This document shows, piece by piece, positions 24,301 to 32,776 of a stretch of DNA of 64,000 bases. Source of the stretch: Nymphaea colorata. Taxonomy: Eukaryota > Streptophyta > Magnoliopsida > Nymphaeales > Nymphaeaceae. Position numbers and translations under genes: made by a program. Positions within the stretch are counted from its first letter, which is position 1. Each line of letters begins with the position of its first letter. The stretch is from the NCBI RefSeq assembly GCF_008831285.2, contig NC_045150.1, forward strand, positions 17,622,600-17,686,599, given 5' to 3'. A model generated the notes under the pieces. It was not told the DNA's origin and made no database searches. It saw only the letters and a list, made by a program, of their open reading frames with translations.

Positions 24301-27300
24301 CCAGGGAATACAAGTGAACAATGGAAAAACTCTCTAATTTTACAAGAGGTTCGATCACAGTGTTCTTCAGATTAGTGGCAGCCAAAAACCTACAATAGGT
24401 GGAACAGGAGGCGTCAAAGGGTTAACTGCATACAAAACTGAGCAAGCTAGATCCAGCAATCCTAGCCACATTTTGATCCTAGAAAATCTTTCTGAAAGAA
24501 GAATATCAGAAACATGAAAATAGTCGAACCAAACTGAGTCCATGCTTGCTGAATGATTTAACAATGTCGTTGATATGTTGTGATTTGTGAACTAAAATAA
24601 ATGTAAGCTTGATAGGAACTTAGTCAGGCTCAAGTTTGGAATGAAATTTGATAAACATGGAACTTGTTCATCCATCAAACCCTATAAACTAAGTCAAATG
24701 GTGTAGGTATGGCGGCATGGGTTCAAACATGGCAATATTGAAAAAAGTCAGTATAGGAGTATTGTGGGATGCACACACACAAAAACATTGGTGAAGAAGA
24801 GCACCAATTTGAAGTATATGTGAAATGCTAGCTGGTAATTAAGAAATTTTAATAATGAGAGCTTATTCTTCTAATATGGGCAAAATTCATGTTTTAGAAA
24901 TTTTTGCTTTTATAATATTGTATTGCAGAGTTAAGCAAATTAGAAAAGAATGAAAACCCTAGCTCCCCCAAAGGTCTCTCATTCTCTCTGTGCTGATATG
25001 CTTTGTCGCTCAAAAGCCCTCACTAGTCACTCCACAAAATCACCCTCTCTCTCCTTTGTGCGCGTTAATAATATGCTCCGTAACTCAAAAACCCTCACTC
25101 CCCCCAACTCTCTTTCTTTCTAGTGATATGCATTGTCATGCAAAAACCCCCCAACTCTCCCTCTCTGGTCTGTGTATTACATAAAATACAGTATATAATT
25201 ACATGTGGATCATTCAGGAAACCCCACAGTTTCAGTGAAACTTATTATATGATACACTATGGCATTTACCTCTTTTTCTCATGTCAAAGATGGACCCATC
25301 ATAATTGCACGAGAATTGGATCCTACCGACCTATTGATCTTCCTGAATATGGCTCTAGTTGGGGCTTGAGGGAGACATAATGGACAAAAGGGGGATGGGC
25401 ATATACTTTTTGGAATTGGGACCAAGGAAAAAACTGCACTCTCGGATTGGAATTACCTGTTGAAATGTTTTCTTAGGAGGACTTTATACATGCCTCCATC
25501 ATTGCTTGAGATTTGCACTTAATGTTGAAATCAGAGTAGCCTGAATGTCTATCATAGTCAATTAAAAGAGCTCAATTTTCTTTAAGAAGTTTAGACCATT
25601 GATTCTATATCATAACAAAGTGAAATGAAATGATTTTACCTTTTCTTGTGATTTTCACCTGCCGCATGGAATTGCCAAAAAGGTGGAATGGACACAATTT
25701 CACTGTTCTTGAGGAAAAGATTACAAGTGAAAAATGGATTCTAGCTATTGAACCCAGCCATATTCACATTAAAGTTTATATCTATATGATTCCCTTAATT
25801 TCGTTCCAATTTTCATTCTAAACAAACAAATGATTTTTCCATTAAATACATAAGCCAAAAATTTCTTGCCCTTAATCCTTTATTAATCATGAGAATCCAT
25901 CAGCCTTCATTCTTCTTTAACTTCACTGCCTTCAAGTGCACCACAAGGACTCATTTAATCATCTATACCATAAGACCAGTGCCATAAGCAGAAAGTGTAA
26001 CTCTGGAAAAGAAAAAAAATCTTCAGAATGGATGAGCTAGCTATCCAAGGGTCTCCAGTGTACTTGCAGAGGTGCTCTCAGAATGACCATCATACAGCAA
26101 CTCTGCAGGATGTTTATCGCAACATTCATTGACCATCTCAGAAAGTTTACTTCATCGAATGAAAGAACGCAGTTGGAACCAAGCTTCTTGTTACTAGCGA
26201 TTTAATGGAACTAAGGAAGGGTTCATTTTGATTTCGGCTCAAGATTTTTTTTTTTTTTTCTATTAACTAGTGGAATAAAAACTTCAACTCCAAGCAGAGT
26301 TTCTTCTCTTGATCTCTTAAACATTATATCTTTCCTTGGTTTCCTTCTGCTGTTCCTGGAACAAGGAGAATTGGAATAGTGTTTTGCTATCCCAGAAAAA
26401 GCAGAACAGGACATGCACCTTTTGAGAAACAAGTGTAACTCTGAGGAATAGCAACAGTGTTTCTTGAGTAACTTCGTCTGTTCATTCTCCAGGAAAATGG
26501 TGTTTAATGTTTATAATGCAAGGGACGTATGTTAGGCACGTTTCATGCTCGAAGTTTGCATCCATTTCAATGGAACGGACTGCTGCGTTCATTTCTTAAT
26601 CAAATTTATAATTTAAAATTAAGCATAAATGAGTAATGCCTCAGCTCTTGCATGTCTTAATCACACTCCCTAATTCATTCAAGTCAACGCGACTCACAAC
26701 GCATTCATGAATATGTAACATGGTGGATTGGCATGAGAATACGACCTCATTAACATGCCTAACCGGCATGGCTGCGACCTTCAAACCAGGAACGAAGCCA
26801 ACTGTCAACACAATCCCGTGATCCCCTGGTACCCGTGTACTGTGACCATATTCTTCCGAGTCCGATACCCATTGAACCTAAAGAAAAAGTAATACAACAA
26901 ATAAGTGAAAATCCATTCCCCAAATAGACGCTGAACTTTAGAAGAAAGAAATTACCTCGTCAAACTCCTTAGTCTTAGCATTTCTTCCAATTATCCCAGG
27001 GGAATAGCAAGTGATAATAGGTATTGAAGAACCCAATTTTCCTTTTATCTTCCAAACCAACATAGAAGAACAAATCAGAATCCCCACAACGATGATTCAA
27101 GAAAAGAAACAAGTTAATTGGCAGCAAACAGACTCAAAGGCATACAAGTCGGAGCGTCTCCTTCAAGCTAAACTTGCTTCCAATGAACGAAATTGCAAAA
27201 TGCGGCCGAATGGGCTCCGAGAGAACCGACTCGCAAGCTTCCTCGACGGCAACCTGCAAAAAATGGGCATTTAAACGGTCAACTGGGGCTTTTCTCTCTC

Positions 27301-27566
27301 AATAGACGAAAATAGGAGATTCTTCTAGTGCAGACCGAAAGTCTAGGGTCACTAGATAAGGCAGAGAGGAGCTTAGGCTGAGAAAGGATGCGATCGCAAA
27401 GGCAGTTCCACGAGCGACAAGTGGAGGCAGCGGCCGCGAACGACCTCGCCGGCAATCTGGATAAAATCTTCTCCATGATGTCCGGCGGAAGGATGACGTT
27501 GGGGTCGTCCTCGGCCGTGGCTCTCTGCATCTTTTTCGCTTTTTCTTCTTCCCCGAATGAGTGCAT
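6467..27566 (-). CDS. F-box protein with FIST domains (At5g63520-like), 10 exons
   Basis: Exons, in transcript order: 27566-27336, 27253-27146, 27048-26956, 26877-26764, 23438-23334, 23215-23176, 22088-21840, 19822-19635, 7889-7771, 6905-6467 (stop TAG 6467-6469). All junctions are GT-AG with matching phases, giving 1686 bp (561 residues). Exon 1 carries the F-box ([20 protein letters not shown], then STCRSWN). Exons 2-6 give the first FIST part ([48 protein letters not shown]). Exons 7-10 give the second and FIST_C ([63 protein letters not shown]). The likely role is an SCF ubiquitin-ligase adaptor with a small-ligand sensory module, known only by family resemblance. The start is uncertain: ATGs at 27632, 27566 and 27530 are in frame. 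27566 or 27530 fits better because a TATA box lies only about 13 bp upstream of 27632. The exon 1 donor (TCG|GTCTGC) is the weakest junction. Confidence 0.9.
7890..8641 (-). other. Intron 9 of the F-box gene, 3' part
   Basis: Intron sequence between the exon 9 acceptor and the younger copia element. A 20-bp segment around GGCAAATTATTGGCATATGGCA is repeated nearby (about 8209 and 8252). No coding sequence was recognised. Confidence 0.7.
8642..8924 (-). repeat. 3' LTR of copia element 1
   Basis: 283 bp, starting TGTAGAACGAACC on the plus strand and ending TTCTAACA. Lacks three bases near its outer edge that the 5' LTR has (TGTAGAACG versus TGTAGAAACACG). Confidence 0.97.
8919..13229 (-). CDS. 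Copia gag-pol polyprotein, intact
   Basis: 1436 residues from the ATG at 13229, uninterrupted. Order: gag ([13 protein letters not shown], about 36-48), CCHC knuckle [14 protein letters not shown] (251-264), aspartic protease [11 protein letters not shown] (351-361), integrase zinc site (H490, H495, C519, C522) and catalytic D549, D612, E648, reverse transcriptase with YVDD at 1113-1116, and RNase H (D1279, E1322, D1356) ending ADVLTKGL. Protease and integrase preceding RT defines Ty1/copia. Every catalytic residue looked for is present, so it may encode active enzymes. The frame stays open upstream to 13565, but that part is the Ala/Arg-rich translation of GC-rich leader repeats, so 13229 was preferred as the start. 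The stop TAG is the first stop inside the 3' LTR, as is common in the superfamily. Confidence 0.95.
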   Translation of the reverse strand: MAEAMGTQKDAVLDTGSASKTENVSIQVTSIRLTKDNYLSWSAALEIGITSCGRLSYITGDKPAPIKSDPQWATWALEDSQVKVWIISSVSSDIQPLILRKPTSFDMWTVLAKMYGRKKRHLRTYQIKRSIYSLTQGDLSVAAFYAALKTKWEELDYHVTDEWTCVSDHSLYWEKEWMDRTFLFLGGLRDEFESIRSQILNGDEIPGIEEGYAHVESEEQRRQVMHLDTGHGPSAFVSRASGTGQRPARHCTHCHKLGHSVDFCWDLHPEKRLVRGRPPSGKRSPSVSDSSQSNSSSGAKSKLSPAQLKELQAYISRLSTTPEESSTSEGAQLAQALVASTDQGKPSLGDWIVDSGATHHMTGDSKLFQEYQLSSGKQCVSMADGSSISVAGKGSLSLLNKYRLHNALHVPNIPVNLLSVSSITKELNCNMIFSADHCSLQDLVTGRKIGIGSVTDGLYRLPVQVASALISVTSGHLSGVNDRSTVLRWHERLGHLPFQLIKKLFPHLFASVSIDSFACEVCQLAKHVRASYPISLNKTTHPFALVHSDVWGPSGVPTCGGCHYFLTLIDDYSRCTFVYLLRERSEVPVVVKNFVAFVETQFHTTVQAFRTDNAREYVSQSLDEFLKGKGIVHETSCSYTPPQNGIAERKNRHLLNVTRAIMFQRHVPKRYWGDALLTSAHLINRMPTRVLDGQSPYSTLWPTQNPWPLTPRVFGCSCFVHNHSPTLKKLDPRSIKGVFLGYSSTQKGYKCVDPTTSKVYVSRDVTFHEHESYFSVNPLQGECLGNKGEEYSSNQLIQFMEFLDYKVSPSVIDTVTVSNEKGSHMEGVTVDAQPIVARDHLFGQVYVRKEKATVEDVGDEDRTNPNPVISPDDPSPSNEELPIAVRKGTRSCTSHPIQRFVSYAKLSTNYKCFITTLSKVVIPRSVDDAKDDPKWLHAMTEEMGALAKNKTWEVVDIPKGTHLVGSKWVYNVKYKPDGTVDRYKARLVAKGFSQKYGIDYLETFAPVAKLKTVRVILALAVHRKWRMDQLDVKNAFLNGHLEEEVYMSMPPGYVQEGKCCHLKKALYGLKQSPRAWFERLRIVMKSTGYKQGNGDHTLFIKQRDGLVSLLLVYVDDMIVTGSDEEENRKMKERLAKEFDLKDLGKLRYFLGIEIARSETGLVMNQRKYTLDLLKETGKLGCRPYLTPIESGTKISIKTGTILDEEGKGRYQRLVGKLIYLTLTRPDITYAVNVLSQFMHAPTDCHWKSAERVLGYLKNDPGKGLLYTRQDKLTIEGYSDADWAGCTDTRRSTTGYCIFLGGNLVVWRSKRQEVCSRSSAEAEYRAVAMGVTEMLWLKILLTDIGVELGDKMKMYCDNKSAINLANNPVLHDRTKHVEIDRHFIRERIDSKELILPYMKSEDQVADVLTKGLCTSSFEKNVSKLGMFDMYAKLEGEC
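8925..8935 (-). other. Polypurine tract, copia element 1
   Basis: The minus strand reads TTGAGGGGGAG directly before the 3' LTR. It overlaps the last codons of the polyprotein, whose final TGT TAG lies in the LTR. Confidence 0.88.
13428..13583 (-). repeat. 78-bp tandem duplication in the copia leader
   Basis: Two adjacent copies, 13428-13505 and 13506-13583, of a GC-rich unit starting GGAACAGAGGACGGCGGCG, differing at only a few bases. They lie between the 5' LTR and the gag start and produce long spurious open frames on both strands. Confidence 0.88.
13652..13666 (-). other. Primer binding site, copia element 1
   Basis: The minus strand reads TGGTATCAGAGCC, complementary to the 3' end of plant initiator tRNA-Met, immediately inside the 5' LTR. 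Confidence 0.93.
13667..13952 (-). repeat. 5' LTR of copia element 1
   Basis: 286 bp with TG...CA ends. A CTTTATATTG motif on the minus strand (about 13846-13837) is the likely TATA box. The primer binding site follows directly on the inner side. Confidence 0.97.
13953..14535 (-). other. Intron 9 segment between the two copia elements
   Basis: About 580 bp of intron. It contains a (GA)n tract at about 14238-14256 and a (TA)n(GA)n microsatellite at about 14464-14512. No coding sequence recognised. Confidence 0.7.
14464..14512. repeat. (TA)n(GA)n microsatellite
   Basis: An uninterrupted run of TA dinucleotides followed by GA dinucleotides just upstream of the older copia element. Confidence 0.9.
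14536..14788 (-). repeat. 3' LTR of copia element 2
   Basis: 253 bp, plus strand TGTAGAAACACG...CATGTCAACA. Shares its first 14 bases with the 5' LTR of copia element 1 but differs afterwards, so the two elements are related and not the same family copy. Confidence 0.95.
14783..18090 (-). pseudogene. Broken copia pol without gag
   Basis: Open pieces in element order: protease C-terminal part (18026-17697, from MTGDPKVF), integrase (17700-16765, HERLGHLPF zinc site and [13 protein letters not shown] near the catalytic Glu), linker (16838-16414), start of RT (16499-16002, [18 protein letters not shown]), then RT palm to RNase H (15766-14783, [32 protein letters not shown]). Stops and frameshifts separate them. 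Upstream of the protease only [12 protein letters not shown] survives before the break, so nearly all of gag, including the CCHC knuckle, is deleted. The DSGATH active-site triad is destroyed by inserted sequence at about 18030-18058. Confidence 0.9.
18091..19009 (-). other. Untranslated leader of copia element 2
   Basis: GC-rich sequence with a run of A residues at about 18126-18141. Long open stretches on both strands are low-complexity and match no family. Confidence 0.6.
19010..19263 (-). repeat. 5' LTR of copia element 2
   Basis: 254 bp with TG...CA ends, preceded on the plus strand by GGCTCTGATACCA (the primer binding site in reverse complement). Confidence 0.95.
19264..19634 (-). other. 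Intron 9 of the F-box gene, 5' part
   Basis: Intron between the exon 8 donor (CAG|GTAAAC at 19635/19634) and the older copia insertion. Includes a short GAA-type run at about 19580-19600. Nothing else recognised. Confidence 0.7.
20640..20699. repeat. (GT)n(GA)n microsatellite
   Basis: GT/GC dinucleotides followed by a long GA run, in an F-box gene intron. Confidence 0.9.
21318..21357. repeat. (TA)n(CA)n microsatellite
   Basis: TA run passing directly into a CA run, in the same intron. Confidence 0.9.
22089..23175 (-). other. Intron 6 of the F-box gene
   Basis: About 1.1 kb between exons 6 and 7, AT-rich with purine runs. No repeat family or coding segment recognised. Confidence 0.7.
23739..23915. 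repeat. Three-copy 56-62 bp tandem repeat
   Basis: Copies begin TTCCACATTATTCAATT at 23739, 23795 and 23857 and share ACCACCTACTTGGATAA. They lie in intron 4 of the F-box gene. Confidence 0.85.
24985..25160. repeat. Degenerate three-copy tandem repeat
   Basis: Three related blocks (near 24995, 25071 and 25126) share ATATGCTTTGTCGCTCAAAA-like sequence followed by CCCTCAC and CT-rich sequence. Confidence 0.6.
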
Positions 27567-27644
27567 CAAGACTGAAGCGAGAGGAGGAGCCAATAGGGAA
27601 GGAAGTGAACAAGAGAGGGAAAAGACCGCCATGCTTCGTATGGC

Positions 27645-27652
27645 ATATATAC
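27645..27652 (-). promoter_or_regulatory. TATA box of the F-box gene
   Basis: The minus strand reads GTCTGTATATATGCC. Transcription starting about 30 bp downstream (near 27620) would leave the ATG at 27632 outside the mRNA and make 27566 or 27530 the first usable start. Confidence 0.5.
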
Positions 27653-28985
27653 AGACTTGGAGTTGAGGGCACTTCGGAAAGAAAATCTTAACTTAGACCA
27701 AAATTTTACTCTAAATTCTTAAAACTGCATATTGCAGGTAAATATTTTCCTTATAGTCACTCATCTTTTGACGTGCTTATAAACAACTGTTTGTTTTTCA
27801 TATAGTTATAAACAACCGCACTAATTGACAAAGTAATTCACAATCACATATTTCATTATCAAAAAGTTCAAAAATGTATTTCAAACTCTATTTTATCTTC
27901 AGCAAAAAAATACTTTTTCTTCGAAAAATTCATGGATTATATTTCATAAGCGAAGTTTTACAAAGCTTCTCATCTCTCACGCTCTCCTTGTTTAAGTCGG
28001 ATTGGTGTTGGGTGGCTAATAAGAAATTTCACTTTTTATATAAAGTTATACTTTCAGTTTTACTTTTGTTTTTACATAGGAGGCCTTTTAGTTCACCATC
28101 AGACGCCTAACACAGAGCCTAACATATAATGTGCTTGCCCCTTTATAGAGTCGCACAATGGCAAAATTGTAAAGAGATGGGCGAATAGAATAGATTATAG
28201 ATTTTGAAAAGATGCTAAAAATAGTTTTTAATATATATTAATATTTTAATTTATAAAATATGTGTCTATAGATTATCTTATAAACTTAAGAGAACAAGTT
28301 GTTTATTACGGGTTGTGACGTGGAATGCCATAAGTGGAATGCCACAATCAACTAAATCATTCAACGAACTTCTGGTTTCATAAATCTCTCTAGCTAAATT
28401 GCATTCAACAAACTTTTGGATTAAATTAGCTTTTGGTAAATCTGTAACATTAAATCACTAGACAATATGTTGTGGCATTCACGATCATTCTTAGGTTATT
28501 AAAAAACTTAACAACATACTTACGCATTTCTTTTTAGGAAGGCAAAGGAGCACTCTATGTATAATATACAAAGACATGCTTGATCACCCCATCTCTTCCT
28601 TCTCATTGTGAAGATGTTAATCGAAACCTGAAGGTAGAAAAAACAAGCAAATATATTCAACCACTCTAGATTGTTATGTATGTGCAACTTCTCTCTCATT
28701 CTTGCACTTATTGATGACATCATCTTTTTTTTTTTTTTGTAAAGCCACCTTCTTACAACATGAATGATGTACGAACATAAATTAGATTTTCATGCAAATG
28801 AAGGAAGAACAGACATAAAAGCCAAGCCTACAGAATCTTTCATAAGTCCCTTCAGTGAAAAGGAGCTTACTCTCAAGGAAACTAGGGCCTTCTTGTGGTT
28901 GGTTGTCGAAGACTTATGTTTACTTGGGGTTTCCCCTAGTTGTAGGAAGCATGAGGGCAGAGCATTGCTGGACTCTCAGCAACAA
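27653..28985. other. Intergenic, AT-rich
   Basis: Upstream of the F-box gene. Only short open stretches and homopolymer runs. No gene or transposon recognised. Confidence 0.6.
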
Positions 28986-28989
28986 GATG

Positions 28990-29850
28990 TTTCATATGCT
29001 TACTAGATGGAACCTATCATGTGCAAACATGACTTTGTCTCATAAAGTTGGTTATCCAGCCTTCGACTCATTTAGGCAAAGTCCTTTAGAATCCCTGAAA
29101 GGGTAGTGGAAAGAATGGTTAAGATGATGATGAATTCCATTTAAGGTCATTTTGAGGGTCCTCAACAAATTCACCTTGTCAGCTAGGTTCCATATACCCT
29201 CCCTTGCAAAACGGGGTATTAACTCGAGAAACCATTCTCAATCAAATATGCATGATTCAATCCATTTCCTCTGGGCAAGGTTATGATAGAAAAAAAGAAA
29301 GAAAACATTTCTCAAGCCAGTTTTTAGACTGCTAAAACATATTATTAGGGCAATGTGTTCTTGGAAAGCAATTCTTTGGTGCTAGAGAAAGTTGGGCACC
29401 TTGCGTAATTCATTAAAATTTTTTGGGAAGGACAATGGGGCTTGGTATTGTAAACTATTTTCTCTATGGCAAGTGCTATGGGAGAGTGGATAATATGTTT
29501 GTGCTAATGTGAGAACCATGCTTAAGAGGACCAACTCTTGTGAGGCTCAGAAGATTCATATATCTAGACAAAGGATAATTGACAATGCTCTAAGGCCGTA
29601 CCAAGTTGATGTTGATTGGAGAAAATTGTTTGGGAAAATAAACCACAATTCCTCATTTAGCTTCCATTATTCGCTTGTGAGATTAGGGTGCTGACTTTTG
29701 ATAAGCTTAAAAGGTTAGGTTTCTTTGTCACCAAACAATGTTTCCCTTGTGGATCAAGGAAGGATATTCCATTCACATTTTCCTGTTGAGTGTCGTGCAA
29801 GCTCCACAAAGAAAGATTGATTCTTTCATAGAGAAAATTATACATGTGTT
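28990..29850 (+). pseudogene. LINE (non-LTR) ORF2 fragment
   Basis: Plus-strand reading with frameshifts gives FRIPERVVERMVK (about 29080-29120), IHLVS.VPYTLPCKTG (about 29170-29220), EGQWGLVL (about 29425), and finally RVLTFDKLKRLGFFVTKQCF (about 29685-29745). The last resembles the segment leading into the zf-RVT zinc site, with CFPCGSR just after. The order fits the C-terminal third of a plant LINE ORF2. Many stops; inactive. Confidence 0.55.
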
Positions 29851-29969
29851 ACCTTCATTCTTAGGTGAGGTCTAGGGTTTTCAAGTGGGTGTGGTGGTCT
29901 AATGTTTGGAAGTTGGTTCTGCCCGTAATGACCAAGTTCATGTGTGTTTCTACAGTTTACCGTGGAGGT

Positions 29970-30224
29970 AAGGCTGGGGACTGGACGGGGCTGCCCGGTG
30001 GGTACCCGGTATTCAGCCCGACTCTGGGCTCGGGCCTAAGCTTGGAAAAAGAGCACTGGGTCGGCCTGATATATATTTTAATATTTATTTTATTAACTTA
30101 TATATATATATATAATATTTTATTAAGATTAATTGCAGTTATATATTATTTTATGTTAATTTTTTTTTATTTAATAGAGTTAGACCTAGACTTCGAATGT
30201 CAGGCCGGCCGGATTCCAGGCTTA
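29970..30224. mobile_element. Possible short non-autonomous hAT-like element
   Basis: GC-rich ends flank an AT-rich (TA)n core. The left end reads AAGGCTGGGGACTGGACGGGG; the right end in reverse complement reads TAAGCCTGGAATCCGGCCGG. Flanking 8-mers GTGGAGGT (29962-29969) and ACGGAGGT (30225-30232) match at 6 of 8 positions. The end sequence style matches the better supported element at 35754. Confidence 0.45.
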
Positions 30225-30232
30225 ACGGAGGT

Positions 30233-30753
30233 GGAAGTCTGTCTTTGAATGTCATATGCAATCTTTTTGTTGGAAGGTGGTCATGTCCCACCTTTTACTC
30301 TAGTCAAAACTCGGAGAGGGTCGCTTCCTGAAGTTTGACTTTTCTATTTTGATTTAAACTCTTTTTTGTAAAATTGTTTTACATGATTTTGAAAAAAACC
30401 CACACAATGGCTTTTTTTGCACGGGTTCATATGAGAAAACTAGGGTGGCTATAAAAGATTTCGTAAGCCCAAATTCAAGATTACATTTGGGTTACAACCA
30501 CTTGAAGAAAACCCATTTACCTATCCTTCTTTTACTCTCTCTCGCTCTCTCTTTCTCTATCTCTTTGCCTTGCACTCTAACATTGCACGGGTTCACAAGG
30601 TTAATACGATTTATGATTTGCATATCCATTGATAAAAGAAATCACTAACGACCTTTTTACAAAACATGTTGCATACATGGGTCTTCGATATTTGTAATTA
30701 CGAAGGAAAAACCCAAAATGAGAATACCTAATATGAACATATAAAAGAGAGAC
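30233..30753. other. Intergenic, no gene seen
   Basis: AT-rich with a CT-rich stretch near 30535-30560. Nothing recognised. Confidence 0.5.
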
Positions 30754-31089
30754 TTGAAACAGGAAAACATTGTAACGAGAAGCAGAAAACATTTGCGGTT
30801 GATATGGGGGAAGGTGGCCATGATTGTGTTGCAATCAGCTGCAACCCTGATGACACTTATGTCGATGTGGTGGGTTTTTTATGACATATTAAACCTGGTT
30901 CTTGGTGTTCAAGGAGAGAACTACCTAGTGGTAGGTCAAGAGCTTTGGCAAAGAAAGATGATGAAGTACCTGTCCAATCTTCCTGACTTTGACTCAATGC
31001 ATTCCATGGCATATCATTTTAGGAATTTTATGTTTCTTGCTAATTGTTGTACTACCACTGAAGTGCTGTCTCTGATCTTTGAAACTTAA
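30754..31089 (+). other. Unidentified open frame, possible gene fragment
   Basis: A 111-codon open stretch. The part from about 30805 has a hydrophobic segment (IVLQSAATLMTLMSMWWVFY) followed by a normal-looking soluble stretch (VVGQELWQRKMMKYLSNLP). Amino-acid composition is more protein-like than other intergenic frames, but I do not recognise a family and see no flanking exon signals. Confidence 0.3.
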
Positions 31090-32776
31090 AACTTGCCCTT
31101 TTGGCTTCTGTCAGGTTTGTGACTTTTCTGCCATGGAGGTAGAGACTCCTCTCTTGGGTTTCATAAGTTCTACTTTTTTTACAATAAGGACAGTGGGGAC
31201 AATCGGATAAAACTGAGTTTAAAACAAATTTAAGAAGGAAAATTGGTTCATAGAAACCAAAACTCTCAAAAGAGGAAACACATGAATGAGACGAGTGAAA
31301 AACTGAAATGGAACTTCATTATGAGAAAAAAGTTTAACCTTAGAAATGGGCATCAATATCATATGACCCAATTTGCTAGAATTTTAGCTATTGAGAGTCC
31401 TACGGCCAGCTCAAACATCCAAAGGCGAGCAGAAAGAAACAAAAATTAAGAAACAGTAAAAAATAAGAAAAAAGGAAAACAAAGAAAAAAAAAACACAAC
31501 TGTATAATTATATATGTATCTACCAAGTAAGCCATGCATATGTACTCTTATGTGTACAAATACATTTACACTTACGTATTTGGATATACAGAACAGATTG
31601 CATATTTTAACATTAGACTTGTATATACACATACGAGTCATGAACATGTAAAAAATGTCACAAACTACACAGTAAGAACCATGTATCTTCATGTTTTTTG
31701 ACTTCAAATATGAAAACAGTTAAAAATTAACAATAAAAACTAATCCCAATCACCAGTTTGACAAATCTACATTCATCTCATATTTTGCTTACAGGAAGGA
31801 TTAAGAAGTTCTCGTACATCTTTCGGTAACAAGCCAAAAAAAGTTCAAAATTTTGACAGAAATTTGGCCTTGTAGTAATTATAACGAGCCTACCTGAGCA
31901 GGCTAAATGTTGTGTCAGAATTTCTTTTTGAATCAGAAGTATTTTCAAGAAGAAAAAAACCAGTCAAAATGATCTGATTAAGAACCATGAAGTAGAAAAA
32001 TTATAAGTTCGAACACTATTAATTACCAAAACATAAAATACAGAAAAGACTAAGAAATCAAAAGACTTGCTAGAGGCTATACAAGCAAAAAAAATAATGA
32101 CGCAGTCTAATCAATCCAAAAAGAAAAATTAATGACTTTTAGATCATAAAAATTGTGTAACATAGTTTAGGGAATAATTAAAGATTGGTGAACCCCTATA
32201 GCAACTGCATCGTTCTACCATTGATTTGATTCAAATCGGCCAATTCAGAGCGAATGTACTCAAAACAACACGGAAAGGATATGTAGCCTGGATCAAGTTA
32301 AAGAATTAGAGTATGCCTACCAGCAGCGCTAGCTAGAAGCCCAAGGCTCCAAGCTTCAAGGAGATTATCCAACTGAAAGCCTAAAAAGATATGCTTGAAT
32401 TCACGGAATTGGACTGACGCATGCTAACACTTCCAGTTTTCAACAAATTTCCAGATGTAATGGACTTGTCTTCCACCAAATTTCAAATACTCTTGGAATT
32501 GGGATTCTGAAATTACAAAGCCTAATGTCTCTCTCTCTTCCACCCCCTCCCCCAACACACACACATGCGCGCCACACACACACACACACACACACACAAA
32601 GATGGCCAAGAAATCTGTTCAAGCACATCAACAAATTTAAACATAAATTTTGTTAGGCGAGCTCACTGCTCAGGCACCTTATGAACAAAAACAGTTCATT
32701 CAGGAAATGAAGAAAAACAAATGAAACGTGCAGTTGCATGCACAGAGGGACCATGGTGGTCAATGCAAGGCGATGC
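31090..32776. other. Intergenic / 3' flank of the mitochondrial gene
   Basis: AT-rich with poly-A tracts and a (CA)n run at about 32554-32599. The part nearest 32776 should hold the 3' UTR of the IF1-like gene. No other feature recognised. Confidence 0.55.

Larger units (their letters stand above)
23439..26763 (-). other. Intron 4 of the F-box gene
   Basis: About 3.3 kb between exons 4 and 5 with two local tandem arrays (23739-23915 and about 24990-25160). A further pair of related ~75-bp segments starts near 23986 and 24144 (CCATTATTCTAAAATGATC). I see no coding segment, but a small extra exon here cannot be excluded. Confidence 0.65.
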
